A stretch of DNA of 64,000 bases from Leptospirillum ferrooxidans C2-3 (lineage in GTDB: Bacteria > Nitrospirota > Leptospirillia > Leptospirillales > Leptospirillaceae). Of this stretch, positions 62,631 through 64,000 are shown in pieces. The translations under genes and the position numbers were made by a program. The first letter of the stretch is position 1, and each line of letters opens with the position of its first letter. The DNA is taken from the NCBI RefSeq assembly GCF_000284315.1, contig NC_017094.1:589486-653485 (forward strand), read 5' to 3'. The notes below the pieces were generated by a model. The model saw only the letters and a list, made by a program, of their open reading frames with translations, ran no database searches and was not told the DNA's origin.

Positions 62631-63752
62631 ATGACGGGCAAAACAGATGATTCCATTGTGCAGCCAATCGACCCGTCGAAAGAATCCACTGATGAAAGAA
62701 AGAGCCATTTCCCATCAGTCACGAGCATGGATGATGATGATCTGACACTTCAGGAGCTGTCTCCGTGGAGGCTGCCGTGGAAAGCGATCTCCGTGACCGT
62801 GGTGGTTTTAATCCTGATTGCTGGAGCCATCCAGATTGTGAGTCTTGCTTCTAACCGTATCAAGAGGCTTTCCGAATCCAGCATTCGGACACATGGTGCG
62901 GCGCCCGGAAATTTCAGGCCAATGGGAGGGGTCGTTCCGCATCTGTCAGCATCCCTTCCGATTTCAAAGGCTGCCAATGAAATAGCTGCAACTCCCAGTT
63001 TGGCGGTTCCTGCGCCAAAAGGGGTCCATTTGCCGCCGGGATTTGTGTATATCCCTGCCGGTCCTTTTATTATGGGATCCGACGACTCATTTTCAAATTT
63101 CGATGAAACTCCGGTCCATAAGGTCTATCTGCCCCCTTATGCCATCATGAAGACATTGGTGACGAATCGCCAATACAAGGAGTTTATCGATCAAGCCCAT
63201 TATCTGGCCCCTCCAGGCTGGAAAAATCGAACCTATCCAAAGGGAAAAGGGGATCATCCCGTAACCTTTGTCAGCTACCTGAATGCGGTTGATTTTGCCA
63301 GATGGCAGAAAAGCCGCCTCTGTACGGAAGAGGAATGGGAAAAAGCCGCTCGTGGAGTAGACGGAAGGCTTTGGCCATGGGGGAACACCTGGGATCCCCG
63401 ACGGGCAAATGCGAATTACAGTGCAGGGGATACGACTTCCGTGACAAGATATGCCGACGGAGTCAGTCCCTACGGGATTTACGACATGGCTGGAAATGTG
63501 TTCGAATGGACCTCATCCACCTATAAACCCTATCCTGGAAGCACTGCCAATAAAGCGAGATTCATGGCGTATAAAGTTGATGCCACTGGTACGCTCCATA
63601 GGGTCAGGGGTAAGGTCTACAAGGTTTTGCGTGGCGGTTCCTGGAAAAGTGATCAGTACAGTGCCAGAACGACCGCTAGAAATCCAACTTGGCCGGATTA
63701 CGCATCCGATTTCTTTGGGTTCCGGACTTGCCGGGATGTCATTCATGAATGA
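62631..63752 (+). CDS. Membrane-anchored formylglycine-generating-enzyme-like (SUMF1) protein
   Basis: The 373-residue protein has one span (about 55-75) and a periplasmic FGE-sulfatase domain: I-P-A-G-P-F-I-M-G-S, E-T-P-V-H-K-V, R-L-C-T-E-E-E-W-E-K-A-A-R-G, G-N-V-F-E-W, and L-R-G-G-S-W near the end. Only some family members make formylglycine; the domain also serves as a binding module. Its Cys residues differ from those of active enzymes as far as I can see. Lying between two CcoN-like genes, it may be an assembly factor. Confidence 0.85.
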   Translation: MTGKTDDSIVQPIDPSKESTDERKSHFPSVTSMDDDDLTLQELSPWRLPWKAISVTVVVLILIAGAIQIVSLASNRIKRLSESSIRTHGAAPGNFRPMGGVVPHLSASLPISKAANEIAATPSLAVPAPKGVHLPPGFVYIPAGPFIMGSDDSFSNFDETPVHKVYLPPYAIMKTLVTNRQYKEFIDQAHYLAPPGWKNRTYPKGKGDHPVTFVSYLNAVDFARWQKSRLCTEEEWEKAARGVDGRLWPWGNTWDPRRANANYSAGDTTSVTRYADGVSPYGIYDMAGNVFEWTSSTYKPYPGSTANKARFMAYKVDATGTLHRVRGKVYKVLRGGSWKSDQYSARTTARNPTWPDYASDFFGFRTCRDVIHE

Positions 63753-63765
63753 GAGAGGGGAGATT

Positions 63766-64000
63766 ATGGATCGGGAAGAAGGTATCAAGGACTACATCAT
63801 GAAGTTCTATTATGCTTGTCTTTTGTATGCGATCATCGGTTTTTCCTGGGGTTCAATCATGGGGGGTGTTGAGCAGTTCCGGAATTTTGTACAGGCAGGT
63901 GCTGGTGGTCCATCAGACCTGATTGTGTTGGGTCATACCCATATCAATTTGTTGGGATGGGTCGAAATGGCGATCTTCGGAACAATCTATTATGTTGTGC
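63766..64000 (+). CDS. CcoN/NorB-like oxidase protein (b), cut by window edge
   Basis: The visible 78 residues contain one membrane span (about 15-32), then H-T-H-I-N-L-L-G-W, the same signature as the gene at 62078. An AGGGGAG site precedes the ATG. The rest lies beyond the window, so whether this is a full subunit I or another short copy is unknown. Confidence 0.75.
   Translation, partial: MDREEGIKDYIMKFYYACLLYAIIGFSWGSIMGGVEQFRNFVQAGAGGPSDLIVLGHTHINLLGWVEMAIFGTIYYVV

Overview
The window looks like an acidophilic iron-oxidising Nitrospirota of the Leptospirillum type. The evidence is a complete UBact/proteasome locus in actinobacterial gene order, a fragmented cbb3-like oxidase cluster with many tiny membrane subunits, a cobA-hemD fusion inside a large tetrapyrrole cluster, and a Dot/Icm (IncI-type) conjugation remnant with several defence-like cargo genes. 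The genus is inferred from this gene content, not from a database match.

Bases 1-22690 are an integrated mobile region. Two type IVB secretion genes lie on the minus strand: an icmB/dotO/traU-type ATPase (19541-22501) and a dotA/traY-type polytopic protein (7798-10788). Between them, on the plus strand, sits an 8.7 kb insert: a type I restriction-modification operon in the order hsdR-hsdS-prrC-like-hsdM, all start/stop coupled, followed by an AT-rich pair (a DUF4747 protein and a membrane protein). Left of dotA is a plus-strand series holding two paralogous exported proteins (315-1448, 3935-5182), an outer-membrane barrel, an AbiEii-type nucleotidyltransferase toxin module, and an AT-rich pair made of a class III cyclase-like protein and a membrane-anchored protein (5231-6831). 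A decayed DUF2971 gene follows.

Bases 22641-29978 are a second, decayed accessory zone. Two partial copies of a tRNA-Lys 3' half (22641-22688, 26753-26798) look like attachment-site scars. Around them are aldo/keto reductase fragments, a coiled-coil gene with duplicated small peptides, a lone TnpB element, hicAB, msrB, and a methyltransferase-HNH fusion gene. The zone ends at the 3' end of an intact tRNA-Asn gene.

Bases 30190-44332 (minus strand) are core genes: cdaR, cdaA, folP, ftsH, hpt, tilS, ribF, hemB, cobA-hemD, a pirin, hemC, hemA and a cytochrome c assembly protein. These run through c-di-AMP synthesis, folate, protein quality control, flavin and heme supply. Bases 44359-48765 (plus) carry an ATP-grasp-like protein, kamA, bluB and dcd. 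Bases 48903-55426 are the tagging/proteasome operon mpa-dop-ubact-prcB-prcA-pafA.

Bases 55423-58584 (minus) hold a dihydroorotate dehydrogenase-family gene, thrB, a thioredoxin-like ferredoxin and a VIT1/CCC1 metal transporter. From 58668 a near-consensus promoter opens a plus-strand respiratory cluster with mono-heme cytochromes, CcoN-like fragments and small membrane proteins, running off the right edge. A tandem terminator at 60584-60661 splits it into two transcription units.
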